From Bacteroidota bacterium (GTDB lineage Bacteria > Bacteroidota > Bacteroidia > Sphingobacteriales > Sphingobacteriaceae): a DNA stretch of 5,366 bases. A program made the translations under genes and the position numbers. The stretch spans positions 1-5,366 of the forward strand of contig JANYAB010000570.1 of assembly GCA_025355225.1 (NCBI GenBank). The letters are read 5' to 3'. The notes under the pieces were generated by a model that searched no databases, was not told where the DNA came from, and saw only the letters and a list, made by a program, of their open reading frames with translations. Shown here piece after piece: positions 1 through 5,366 of this stretch. Each line of letters begins with the position of its first letter. Within the stretch, counting starts at the first letter, position 1.

Positions 1-1
1 G

Positions 2-535
2 GCCACACACTATCGGCCAAAAGATAGCCATAACTTTTTACGCGACTGGAAACAGGACACTTTCCCCGCCGGATGGGATAACAAACCGGTCACCTGGGTG
101 TCCATCGAGGATGCAAGAGCATACGCGGCCTGGGCCGGTAAAAGATTACCGCACGAGTGGGAATGGCAATACGCCGCGCAGGGTACAGATGGCCGTTTAT
201 ATCCCTGGGGACCAAAACGGGATACCACCCTGATACCGCCAGCGGATATCACCCGCAATATGCGTGATCCAACCGATGTTACGGCTTTTCCCAAAGGAGC
301 AAGCCCGTTCGGCATAATGGATATGACGGGGAATATTTGGCAATGGACCGACGAATATACAGATGCCCATACCCGCTCGGCAATTTTAAAGGGGGGCAGT
401 TATTACCATGCGCAAACGTCCCACTGGTATTTTCCGCAGGCACAGGAAGTGAACAAATACGCCAAATATTTATTAATGTCGCCGTCCATGGATCGCGCAG
501 CTACTATTGGGTTTAGATGTGTGGTTGATAATTGA
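2..535 (+). CDS. FGE/SUMF1-like (formylglycine-generating-enzyme family) protein, 3' part only
   Basis: The frame is open from the left edge to TGA at 533-535, giving 177 visible residues; the start lies outside the window. The sequence shows hallmarks of the FGE-sulfatase fold: PVTWVSIEDARAYAAWAGKR, then LPHEWEWQYAAQG, LYPWG, FGIMDMTGNIWQWTDEY, KGGSYY and a terminal IGFRCV. The family includes formylglycine-generating enzymes, EgtB-type non-heme iron enzymes and many non-catalytic or uncharacterised relatives. True FGEs carry two copper-binding active-site cysteines (human Cys336 and Cys341) just after the GGSY motif. Here both aligned positions are His (codons at 407-409 and 422-424), so sulfatase activation by the standard mechanism is unlikely. 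A GTG at 98 could be mistaken for a start, but domain sequence clearly continues upstream of it. The GH116 gene follows 77 bases downstream on the same strand, possibly in one operon. Family assignment is firm; the reaction is unknown. Confidence 0.9.
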   Translation, partial: ATHYRPKDSHNFLRDWKQDTFPAGWDNKPVTWVSIEDARAYAAWAGKRLPHEWEWQYAAQGTDGRLYPWGPKRDTTLIPPADITRNMRDPTDVTAFPKGASPFGIMDMTGNIWQWTDEYTDAHTRSAILKGGSYYHAQTSHWYFPQAQEVNKYAKYLLMSPSMDRAATIGFRCVVDN

Positions 536-547
536 GATATTGTTTGA

Positions 548-581
548 TTTGTAACTTAACAAAACAAGATATTTAGTTTTT
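548..581 (+). promoter_or_regulatory. weak candidate promoter ahead of the GH116 gene
   Basis: TTTG at 548-551 is followed after 22 bases by TAGTTTTT at 574-581. This resembles the Bacteroidota -33 TTTG and -7 TAnnTTTG boxes, with one mismatch in the -7 box and slightly long spacing. The region is AT-rich, so a chance match is likely. If real, GH116 and the FKBP-like gene could be transcribed without the FGE-like gene. No terminator is visible in this 77-base gap. Confidence 0.2.
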
Positions 582-612
582 AATTGACCCATATTCAAAT
601 TTAATTTAAAAT

Positions 613-3246
613 ATGAAAAGCAAATCAGACCGCCGGTATTTCTTGAAAAAAGTAGGTGTTGGTGGCGCATTAGCATTCATGCCTTCCAGTATTCTGAAAT
701 TAACTGATGATAAGCAGGTTGAAGAGGATGGATCTTTTAACGACGGTAAAACTAAGGATTCGCCAAAACGCGCTTACAATTCTCACTATACTGGTGAGTA
801 TCTTAACCGGGTTGCTTTTCCCATTGGTGGTCTGGGGGCAGGTATGATCTGCCTGGAAGGAACAGGTGCAATATCCCATGTATCCGTTAGAAATCAACCC
901 GAGTTGTTTAATGAGCCGGGGATGTTTGCGGCCATATCGGTAAAGGGAATTCAAAACGGAGCTAAGTTATTGGAGGGCCCCGTGCCGGACTGGAAAAAAT
1001 TCGGGTTGCATGACGCTGCAAATGGACTAAGCGGCTCCAATATCGGGCTGCCGCATTTTCATAGCGCGAGTTTCAAAACCGAATTTCCATTTTGTCGTAT
1101 CGATCTGAAGGATAAGGATATTCCTTTAGCAGTTCAGTTAACTGGCTGGAGCCCTTTTATTCCTACTGATGATGATAATTCAAGCTTGCCGGTTGGCGCT
1201 ATTGAATATAAATTCACCAATACCGGCAATACAGTGGTCAGCGCGGTTTTTTCATTTAATTCAAAAAACTTTTTAATACGCGAAAAGGGGGCAAATGCCA
1301 TTCGTCCAACAAAAAACGGATTTGTCTTGTCAGAAGCCGGAACTAAAGAAAAGCCTTTCCCATCCGACTTTGCCATTTTTACCGACGATGACCATACCCT
1401 GGTTGATCATTGCTGGTTCAGGGGCGGATGGTGGGACCCACTGACTATGGCATGGAACACCGTAAAGAACGGCGAGATAAAAAGCACACCGCCTGTACCA
1501 AGCGATGCGCCGGGAGCCAGCCTGTATGTGCCCTTTGAACTCGCACCGGGAAAGCAAAAGACGATAAGGCTAATGATGGCCTGGTACACACCCGATTCGG
1601 AACTGACCTTTGGCAAAGTGGGAAGTAGAAAAGAAAACTGTGACCCTGCAAGCGGATGCTGCAACTCGCCCGGCGATATTGCGCTGGATAAATACGATAA
1701 AGATTTCAGCGGGAAATTTTATAAGCCCTGGTATAGCAGCCGTTTCGAAAATATCGGCGCCGTAGCAAATTATTGGGCGCAAAATTATCGGGATTTAAAA
1801 AAGCATTCGGAATCGTTCACAAAAGCGTTTTATGAAAGTACGTTGCCGGCAGAAGTGATTGAGGCGGTGGCCTGCAATCTTTCCATTTTAAAATCGCCCA
1901 CGGTAATGCGCCAATATGACGGCCGGTTATGGAGCTTCGAGGGCTGCAACGATTCCTCCGGGTGCTGCCATGGTTCCTGTACCCACGTATGGAATTACGC
2001 GCAGGCTATTCCGCATTTATTCCCGGCTCTTGAAAGAAGTTTGCGGCATACCGAGTTTTGCGAGGATCAGGATATAAACGGACATCAAACTTTTAGGGCC
2101 AATTTACCAATACAGCCGGCAACGCATGATTTCCATGCCGCTGCCGATGGACAATTAGGCGGAATAATGAAGGTTTACCGCGAATGGAGGATAAGCGGTG
2201 ATAATACCTGGATGAAAAAAATGTATCCCATGGTAAAGGTCAGTATGGATTACTGCATTGCAACCTGGGATCCCCGGCATAAAGGTGTGATCGAAGAGCC
2301 GCACCACAACACTTACGATATCGAGTTTTGGGGGCCCGATGGTATGCACACCAGTTTTTATATCGGCGCCCTTCACAGCATCAGCGCCATGGGCGGATTT
2401 TTAGGTGAAGATATGACCTCATACCTTCAATTAATGGCAAAAGCCAAAAAGGCGATCGAGACGGAATTATATGATGGTGAGTATTTTACCCAGAAAATAA
2501 CTTTTACCGGCCTCAATGCCAAAAACCCGGCAACAATGAAATCCTATGGCGGGGAGTATTCAAAGGAAGCGCAGGATTTATTAGAGAAGGAGGGGCCTAA
2601 ATATCAATATGGAAAAGGGTGCCTGTCGGATGGTGTATTGGGTGCCTGGATTGGCAGGATGTGCGGGGTTGATGATATTATCGATCCGCAGAAAATAAAG
2701 AGCCATCTTTTGGCGGTTTATAAATACAACTTTAAAGAGAATCTGTCCGAGCACGCCAATCCCCAGCGGCCCTCATACGCATTGGGCGACGAAGCCGGTT
2801 TGCTACTTTGTACCTGGCCCAAAGGCGGCAAGTTATCACTGCCATTTGTTTACAGCGACGAAGTTTGGACAGGTATTGAGCACCAGGTAGCCTCACACTT
2901 AATGTTATTCGGAGAGGTACAAGAGGGACTCAAAATACTTCGCGCCTCGCGCGACAGGTACGATGGCCGGATACGAAACCCATTTAATGAGTACGAGTGC
3001 GGGCACTGGTACGCACGCGCCTTATCCAGCTACGGTTATTTGCAAGCCCTTACCGGTGTCTGGTTTGATGCGGTGACAAAAACCTTATTTATCGATTCAA
3101 AAATTGGCGACTTTACGAGTTTTTTATCCACGGAAACAGGTTTCGGCACGGTAACCTTAAAAAACAAAGTGCCGTCATTAAAAGTGGCCTATGGTGCCAT
3201 CAAAGTAGAGAGAATGGTGGTAAGCGGAAAGGAAGTAACCTTATGA
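613..3246 (+). CDS. Tat-exported GH116 (GBA2-type) glycoside hydrolase
   Basis: This is an 877-residue protein. The N-terminus has a twin-arginine motif (DRRYFLKK, residues 6-13) and a hydrophobic stretch to about residue 30, with no lipobox Cys and no clear AxA cleavage site. Residues about 57-330 match the GH116 N-terminal beta domain, opening with RVAFPIGGLGAGMICLEG. Residues about 400-815 match the (alpha/alpha)6 catalytic domain. By alignment with human GBA2 (LEG and QTYD motifs), the nucleophile is Glu443 (FEG, codon 1939-1941) and the acid/base is Asp569 (NTYD, codon 2317-2319). Their spacing of 126 residues is close to that of the archaeal member SSO1353. SDEVWTGI (748-755) is another family signature. 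GH116 enzymes are retaining beta-glycosidases, mostly beta-glucosidases; the substrate here is not deducible. A Cys pattern, CxxxSGCC, occurs at 343-350 and 445-452, the second copy right after the nucleophile. The stop overlaps the next start (ATGA). No Shine-Dalgarno site precedes the ATG; the leader is A-rich, as is usual in Bacteroidota. Confidence 0.95.
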   Translation: MKSKSDRRYFLKKVGVGGALAFMPSSILKLTDDKQVEEDGSFNDGKTKDSPKRAYNSHYTGEYLNRVAFPIGGLGAGMICLEGTGAISHVSVRNQPELFNEPGMFAAISVKGIQNGAKLLEGPVPDWKKFGLHDAANGLSGSNIGLPHFHSASFKTEFPFCRIDLKDKDIPLAVQLTGWSPFIPTDDDNSSLPVGAIEYKFTNTGNTVVSAVFSFNSKNFLIREKGANAIRPTKNGFVLSEAGTKEKPFPSDFAIFTDDDHTLVDHCWFRGGWWDPLTMAWNTVKNGEIKSTPPVPSDAPGASLYVPFELAPGKQKTIRLMMAWYTPDSELTFGKVGSRKENCDPASGCCNSPGDIALDKYDKDFSGKFYKPWYSSRFENIGAVANYWAQNYRDLKKHSESFTKAFYESTLPAEVIEAVACNLSILKSPTVMRQYDGRLWSFEGCNDSSGCCHGSCTHVWNYAQAIPHLFPALERSLRHTEFCEDQDINGHQTFRANLPIQPATHDFHAAADGQLGGIMKVYREWRISGDNTWMKKMYPMVKVSMDYCIATWDPRHKGVIEEPHHNTYDIEFWGPDGMHTSFYIGALHSISAMGGFLGEDMTSYLQLMAKAKKAIETELYDGEYFTQKITFTGLNAKNPATMKSYGGEYSKEAQDLLEKEGPKYQYGKGCLSDGVLGAWIGRMCGVDDIIDPQKIKSHLLAVYKYNFKENLSEHANPQRPSYALGDEAGLLLCTWPKGGKLSLPFVYSDEVWTGIEHQVASHLMLFGEVQEGLKILRASRDRYDGRIRNPFNEYECGHWYARALSSYGYLQALTGVWFDAVTKTLFIDSKIGDFTSFLSTETGFGTVTLKNKVPSLKVAYGAIKVERMVVSGKEVTL

Positions 3247-3581
3247 TAATAGAAGATAATACAATGGTCTCCTTACGTTATTTAGTCAAAAACAAGCACG
3301 GTGACGTCATAGACAATATCATGGACAACAAGCCCATCGAATACCTGCATGGCGCCGGAAAAATATTACCGGAACTGGAAGAGGCAGTTAAGGGCCTTAA
3401 AACCGGGGATAAGAAATCAATTATTATCGAAAACCAGGTTATGGCCAATATTACGGAACAACTATTTATTGATGTGGTGATCGACGATGTTCGTGCCGCT
3501 TTGCCGGAAGAATTGCTGATTGCGAAACCAATACAAAAGGCTGATGATAATGGGTGCGGGGAGGGGTGTTGTTGCGGGTAA
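3243..3581 (+). CDS. SlyD/FKBP-like protein lacking the insert-in-flap domain, with Cys-rich tail
   Basis: This is a 112-residue cytoplasmic-type protein without a signal peptide. Residues 8-58 match the N-terminal FKBP core of SlyD: MVSLRYLVKNKHGDVID, then the hallmark LHGAGKILPELEEAVKGLKTGDK (positions 35-57). E. coli SlyD next has an AYG motif and a roughly 60-residue insert-in-flap chaperone domain. Here residues about 60-75 go straight to the last core strand (FIDVVIDDV, 75-83) and the helix-like LPEELL. The tail ends CGEGCCCG (Cys 105, 109, 110, 111), a short version of SlyD's metal-binding tail. Prolyl isomerase activity may be weak because the segment that normally carries the conserved AYG tyrosine is missing. 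I chose ATG 3243 rather than ATG 3264 because it overlaps the GH116 stop as ATGA, with purine-rich AAAGGAAG at 3228-3235 upstream. The coupling suggests a helper role for the glycosidase; this is inferred. Confidence 0.85.
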   Translation: MIIEDNTMVSLRYLVKNKHGDVIDNIMDNKPIEYLHGAGKILPELEEAVKGLKTGDKKSIIIENQVMANITEQLFIDVVIDDVRAALPEELLIAKPIQKADDNGCGEGCCCG

Positions 3582-3606
3582 TTGACGTGTAATGAACAGA
3601 TTGTAT

Positions 3607-4017
3607 TTATGTTCCTAAGATGATCTTTTTGAATTCATCCATGGTTACAACATTCAGTTTGGGAAAGTCAATTGTTTTTAATGGGTTAAAATGCTTGTCG
3701 TTTGTAACCAGGTAATCTGCATTTCCGGCAATCGTCAAATCTGCGAATTTATTATCATCAGGATCTTTGTCAATAAGATTCCATTTAAAATAAGGTTCAG
3801 CAAATATAACATTTGGAGCAACAATCAAAATGGACAATACAAGGTTTGCAGTTTTTTCCGAATATTTGTGGGATAGTTTTTCTTCGTACTCGATCATAAT
3901 TTCATTACTGATCAACTAGTCGAAACGCTGCTCTTTAAAAGCAAGATATAACCAGTAATGATTGCTTTGAGGAGGTATGGATGCTAAAAGACAATTTGTG
4001 TCGATTACCGCAGTCAT
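3607..4017 (-). pseudogene. PIN-domain toxin (putative RNase) interrupted by an in-frame amber codon
   Basis: Reading leftward from ATG (4017-4015), the frame encodes MTAVIDTNCLLASIPP and onward to residue 33, then TAG at 3918-3916. It then stays open for 102 more residues to TAA at 3609-3607. The parts before and after the stop together make one normal-length (136-codon) PIN-domain protein. The presumed acidic active-site residues are Asp6 (VIDTN), Glu43 (IMIEYEEKL), Asp87/Asp88 (DPDDNKF) and Asp107 (VTNDKHF). PIN toxins of VapC and related types are Mg-dependent endoribonucleases. The TAG sits where FDWLISNE would be natural, so TGG (Trp) changed by one base is the simplest explanation. Initiation after the stop (TTG 3915 or ATG 3897) would give a fragment lacking Asp6, so probably inactive. 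The start overlaps the upstream antitoxin stop by one base. The alternatives are a sequencing error or amber suppression. Confidence 0.85.
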
Positions 4018-4235
4018 TAATCTTCGCTGTTAAGCATATTATCAAAGTCCCTTTCAGTATATCCTTTTTCAGTGACAACTTTCGTAACTTCTTCTTCCAA
4101 TAATCCTGAGTAGTGGTTAACGATGAGTTTTTTCAATTCCCTGGTTTCATTTTCAGACATGGGCCTATTGAATAGCCTTAACAAGCTAACCTGTATTGGA
4201 TTAAGTTCTGTATGTGACTTCTGAGTTGTTGCCAT
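4017..4235 (-). CDS. small antitoxin-like protein upstream of the PIN toxin
   Basis: This 72-residue, mostly charged protein has predicted helical character. Residues 1-10 look disordered, 11-24 are LNPIQVSLLRLFNR, and 26-69 are rich in Glu and Lys, including LLEEEVTKVV and GYTERDFDNML. I recall similar short proteins with an NPIQ...LLRLF...RPMSE motif ahead of PIN toxin genes in Bacteroidota and cyanobacteria, but cannot name a family. No ribbon-helix-helix, AbrB or helix-turn-helix signature is obvious. Its TAA stop shares one base with the toxin ATG (TAATG), a typical antitoxin-toxin coupling, and it comes first in the pair, as antitoxins usually do. It appears intact although the toxin is broken. 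A well-placed promoter lies 20 bases upstream. The antitoxin role comes from gene order, size and remembered resemblance. Confidence 0.75.
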   Translation of the reverse strand: MATTQKSHTELNPIQVSLLRLFNRPMSENETRELKKLIVNHYSGLLEEEVTKVVTEKGYTERDFDNMLNSED

Positions 4236-4255
4236 TGTTTCTATGTAAACATTAG

Positions 4256-4286
4256 CAAATTTACTGAATTTAGTATAACAATCAAT
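4256..4286 (-). promoter_or_regulatory. Bacteroidota-type promoter of the toxin-antitoxin pair
   Basis: On the minus strand, TAAATTTG (4263-4256) is an exact match to the -7 consensus TAnnTTTG. ATTG (4286-4283), one mismatch from the -33 TTTG, lies 19 bases upstream. The predicted transcript would begin about 15 bases before the antitoxin ATG, a plausible short leader. No other match as good was seen in the window. Confidence 0.5.
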
Positions 4287-4291
4287 AATCC

Positions 4292-4302
4292 TGCAATTTG
4301 CA
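4292..4302. promoter_or_regulatory. 11-base palindrome, possible operator of the toxin-antitoxin pair
   Basis: TGCAATTTGCA is a perfect odd palindrome (TGCAA, T, TTGCA) lying just upstream of the predicted -33 box. Part of it, AATTTGC (4295-4301), is the inverted match of GCAAATT (4255-4261), which overlaps the -7 box, so two similar sites flank the promoter. Toxin-antitoxin operons are commonly self-repressed through such sites. Short AT-rich palindromes also occur by chance, and the antitoxin shows no recognised DNA-binding fold. Confidence 0.3.
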
Positions 4303-4322
4303 CCACTGGCAATATTATAAAA

Positions 4323-4357
4323 GTGCCGTTTGCCTAATGTTTAGGCTTGCGGAACAC
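4323..4357. repeat. imperfect hairpin in the divergent intergenic region
   Basis: The inner stem GCCTAA (4332-4337) pairs perfectly with TTAGGC (4341-4346) across a TGT loop. CCG/CGG (4326-4328 with 4350-4352) and GTG/CAC (4323-4325 with 4355-4357) extend it past a 3x3 internal loop and an AA bulge. On the plus strand no T-run follows. On the minus strand TTTTATAATATT follows, but no minus-strand gene ends there, so a terminator role is doubtful. It may be a protein-binding site or a leader structure for the lipoprotein gene. Confidence 0.4.
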
Positions 4358-4372
4358 GCTCTGACATTAAAG

Positions 4373-4385
4373 CTAAAAATTTTAG
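4373..4385. repeat. 13-base perfect palindrome upstream of the lipoprotein gene
   Basis: CTAAAA and TTTTAG form a perfect inverted repeat around a central A, 64 bases before the lipoprotein ATG. The position would suit a regulator site, but the composition is very AT-rich. No TTTG / TAnnTTTG promoter pair could be placed for the lipoprotein gene in the remaining upstream sequence. Confidence 0.25.
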
Positions 4386-4449
4386 TAACGGATTAAACCT
4401 TCCGATCAAAGTCTATTCTATACCAATATAAACCCAATAACCTTGACAT

Positions 4450-5001
4450 ATGAAACTTATCACAAAATTATTGATCGGCGGCAGTCTTATCGCAGCCCTT
4501 GGATCATGCAAGAAAGACAACCCTACACCTGATAATAACCTCACTTACAAAATGGACGGTGTTTTAAAAACCGCCAAACCGGATGTATACTCCTATACCG
4601 ACAATACCCTGATGATAGACGGAACCAAAGGATCGGAGGATATAACGCTTTTTGTTGACACCATTGTAAATGCAGGAACTTTTCATATTGGGAACATGAG
4701 TGATAAGATTACAGCGATGTATGTAAACTGGGATAACTTGAGAATTTATGACAGCAATACCGGAACACTTGTGATCAGTTCCTTTGATGGGACAAGTATT
4801 AGCGGGACCTTCAGCTTTACAGCCAGCAACGGAGGGGCCGTAAAAAATTTCACCAATGGGCAATTCACCGCGAAGGTTGCAAATGTTTCTTATTGTCTTT
4901 CGGATACTACAAGATGTGATACTGCGAACATGGGTTTAGCGGGGCGCGAAAAGTTTAAGCGCATGCTAAAAACGCAACAAACAATCCGCTTGCAAAATTG
5001 A
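4450..5001 (+). CDS. small lipoprotein, DUF6252-like
   Basis: This 183-residue protein has a lipoprotein signal: basic MKLITK, a hydrophobic stretch, and the lipobox LGSC with Cys20 as the lipidated residue, followed by KKDNPTPDN. The mature part is beta-rich with a pattern common in Bacteroidota lipoproteins: YKMDGVLKTA (33-42), LMIDGTKGSEDITLFV (54-69), AGTFHIG (75-81), GTLVISSFDGTSISGTFSF (105-123) and FTNGQFTAKV (134-143). This resembles the DUF6252 group, whose function is unknown; the name is from memory. After the domain there is a 40-residue tail with Cys149 and Cys156, which might form a disulfide, and a basic end. The start is fixed by the signal peptide; no Shine-Dalgarno site is seen. 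It is divergent from the antitoxin gene and unlinked to its operon. It probably sits in the outer membrane or on the cell surface, by analogy. Confidence 0.8.
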   Translation: MKLITKLLIGGSLIAALGSCKKDNPTPDNNLTYKMDGVLKTAKPDVYSYTDNTLMIDGTKGSEDITLFVDTIVNAGTFHIGNMSDKITAMYVNWDNLRIYDSNTGTLVISSFDGTSISGTFSFTASNGGAVKNFTNGQFTAKVANVSYCLSDTTRCDTANMGLAGREKFKRMLKTQQTIRLQN

Positions 5002-5056
5002 AAATACAAAATGATTAATCGCATTTTGAGGCCGCCGATGTGCGCTGGTAACGCCG

Positions 5057-5087
5057 TTTTTTTCGGTCAAATAAAAAGGTAACTTTA
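5057..5087 (+). promoter_or_regulatory. candidate promoter of the PD40-like gene
   Basis: TTTT (5057-5060, one mismatch to TTTG) is followed after 19 bases by TAACTTTA (5080-5087), one mismatch to TAnnTTTG. The spacing equals that of the promoter found ahead of the antitoxin gene. Predicted transcription would start about 20 bases before the ATG at 5114. The downstream gene would then be independent of the lipoprotein gene. Confidence 0.35.
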
Positions 5088-5090
5088 CTA

Positions 5091-5110
5091 GCATTCCCTT
5101 AACTGAATGC
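5091..5110 (+). repeat. small hairpin just before the PD40-like start codon
   Basis: GCATTC (5091-5096) and GAATGC (5105-5110) are perfect inverted copies separated by 8 bases, ending 3 bases before the ATG. If transcription starts near 5093, the hairpin would occupy most of the leader and could affect translation start. A 6-base stem of this kind can arise by chance. Confidence 0.3.
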
Positions 5111-5113
5111 GTT

Positions 5114-5366
5114 ATGAAAATAATTCTTACAATCGTTTTGAGCGTAATAGTAGTTTTCGCAAACGGGCAAAACACACAACCAAACGATACCGCCGTATTT
5201 TACAATTCATTTAGCTGGAGCCCGGATGGCACTACGCTTTGTTTTTCAGTTATTGTAATGCCCGGTGGTGTCTTCAATGGCAAACATTGGGAGATCGGGT
5301 CGATCAATATTCAAACCAAGACGGTAACGCGCATAACCAATAATGTTGACGATGACGATTGGCCGG
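5114..5366 (+). CDS. secreted PD40/TolB-like beta-propeller protein, 5' part only
   Basis: The frame is open from ATG 5114 to the right edge, giving 84 residues. It starts with a signal peptide (MKIILTIVLSVIVVFANG, probable cut before Gln19). A WD40-like PD40 blade follows: FSWSPDGTTLCFSV (33-46), then a beta-strand pair with WEIGSINIQTKTVTRIT (59-75) and NNVDDDDWP at the edge, where the next SPDG blade would be expected. The SWSPDG, ITNN and DDDWP pattern is typical of TolB-type propellers, where each blade reports a value and the next begins with P.WSPDG. Such domains mediate protein binding or occur in peptidases and periplasmic proteins, so the final domain makeup cannot be told. No stop is seen before the edge. 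The start is set by the signal peptide. Confidence 0.8.
   Translation, partial: MKIILTIVLSVIVVFANGQNTQPNDTAVFYNSFSWSPDGTTLCFSVIVMPGGVFNGKHWEIGSINIQTKTVTRITNNVDDDDWP

Noticed and set aside
10..315. Minus-strand open frame opposite the FGE-like gene
   Set aside because: It lies fully antisense to a well-supported domain, with no recognisable motif.
1134..2376. Several minus-strand open frames inside GH116
   Set aside because: All are short, antisense to conserved GH116 sequence and free of known motifs; they are shadow frames.
3582..3606. Bidirectional terminator between the convergent FKBP-like and PIN genes
   Set aside because: The gap is 25 bases and no stable stem or T-run was found in it.
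3691..3876. Plus-strand 61-residue open frame opposite the PIN gene
   Set aside because: It is antisense to conserved PIN motifs, and its composition looks like reverse translation of the toxin.
3607..3915. A complete 102-residue PIN gene starting at TTG 3915
   Set aside because: It begins right after an in-frame TAG, and the same frame upstream encodes the expected PIN N-terminus with Asp6 and an ATG overlapping the antitoxin stop. It is the tail of an interrupted gene.
5041..5063. Possible terminator after the lipoprotein gene (GCG..CGC followed by seven T)
   Set aside because: The stem has only three clear pairs with a seven-base loop, too weak to call; the T-run may instead be part of the promoter.
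1..5366. tRNA, rRNA, CRISPR array or insertion sequence
   Set aside because: No cloverleaf-like segment, regular repeat-spacer pattern, transposase motif or terminal repeat with target duplication was seen on either strand.

Overview
The window reads as a piece of a Bacteroidota genome, most likely Sphingobacteriaceae-like (Mucilaginibacter or Pedobacter type). The clues are a Tat-exported GH116 glycosidase beside an FGE-like gene, a small surface-type lipoprotein with a CKKD start, almost no Shine-Dalgarno sites, and upstream elements resembling the Bacteroidota TTTG / TAnnTTTG promoter. The lineage is inferred; no rRNA or other marker gene is present.

Left block (1-3581, + strand): the 3' part of a formylglycine-generating-enzyme (FGE/SUMF1)-like gene enters from the left edge. 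After 77 bases comes a complete GH116 (GBA2-type) glycosidase with a twin-arginine signal. Its stop overlaps (ATGA) the start of a 112-residue SlyD/FKBP-like protein that lacks the insert-in-flap domain but keeps a Cys-rich tail. The last two genes are translationally coupled, so the FKBP-like protein may serve the glycosidase, for example as a Tat-substrate or Cys/metal chaperone. That role is inference.

Middle block (3607-4235, - strand, convergent with the left block): a two-gene toxin-antitoxin cassette. A 72-residue presumed antitoxin overlaps by one base (TAATG) a PIN-domain toxin gene. The toxin has a single in-frame amber codon at codon 34 and otherwise stays open to its end, so it looks like a fresh nonsense pseudogene. 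A good Bacteroidota-type promoter lies just upstream of the antitoxin.

Right block (4236-5366): a 214-base divergent intergenic region with several inverted repeats precedes a 183-residue lipoprotein on the + strand. After a 112-base gap with a candidate promoter, the 5' end of a secreted PD40/TolB-like beta-propeller gene runs off the right edge.

No RNA gene, CRISPR array or insertion sequence is visible. No gene-free stretch exceeds 300 bases. The most notable points are the amber-interrupted PIN toxin, the minimised SlyD-like protein coupled to a Tat-exported glycosidase, the repeated Cys motif in that glycosidase, and the paired Cys-to-His replacement in the FGE-like fold.
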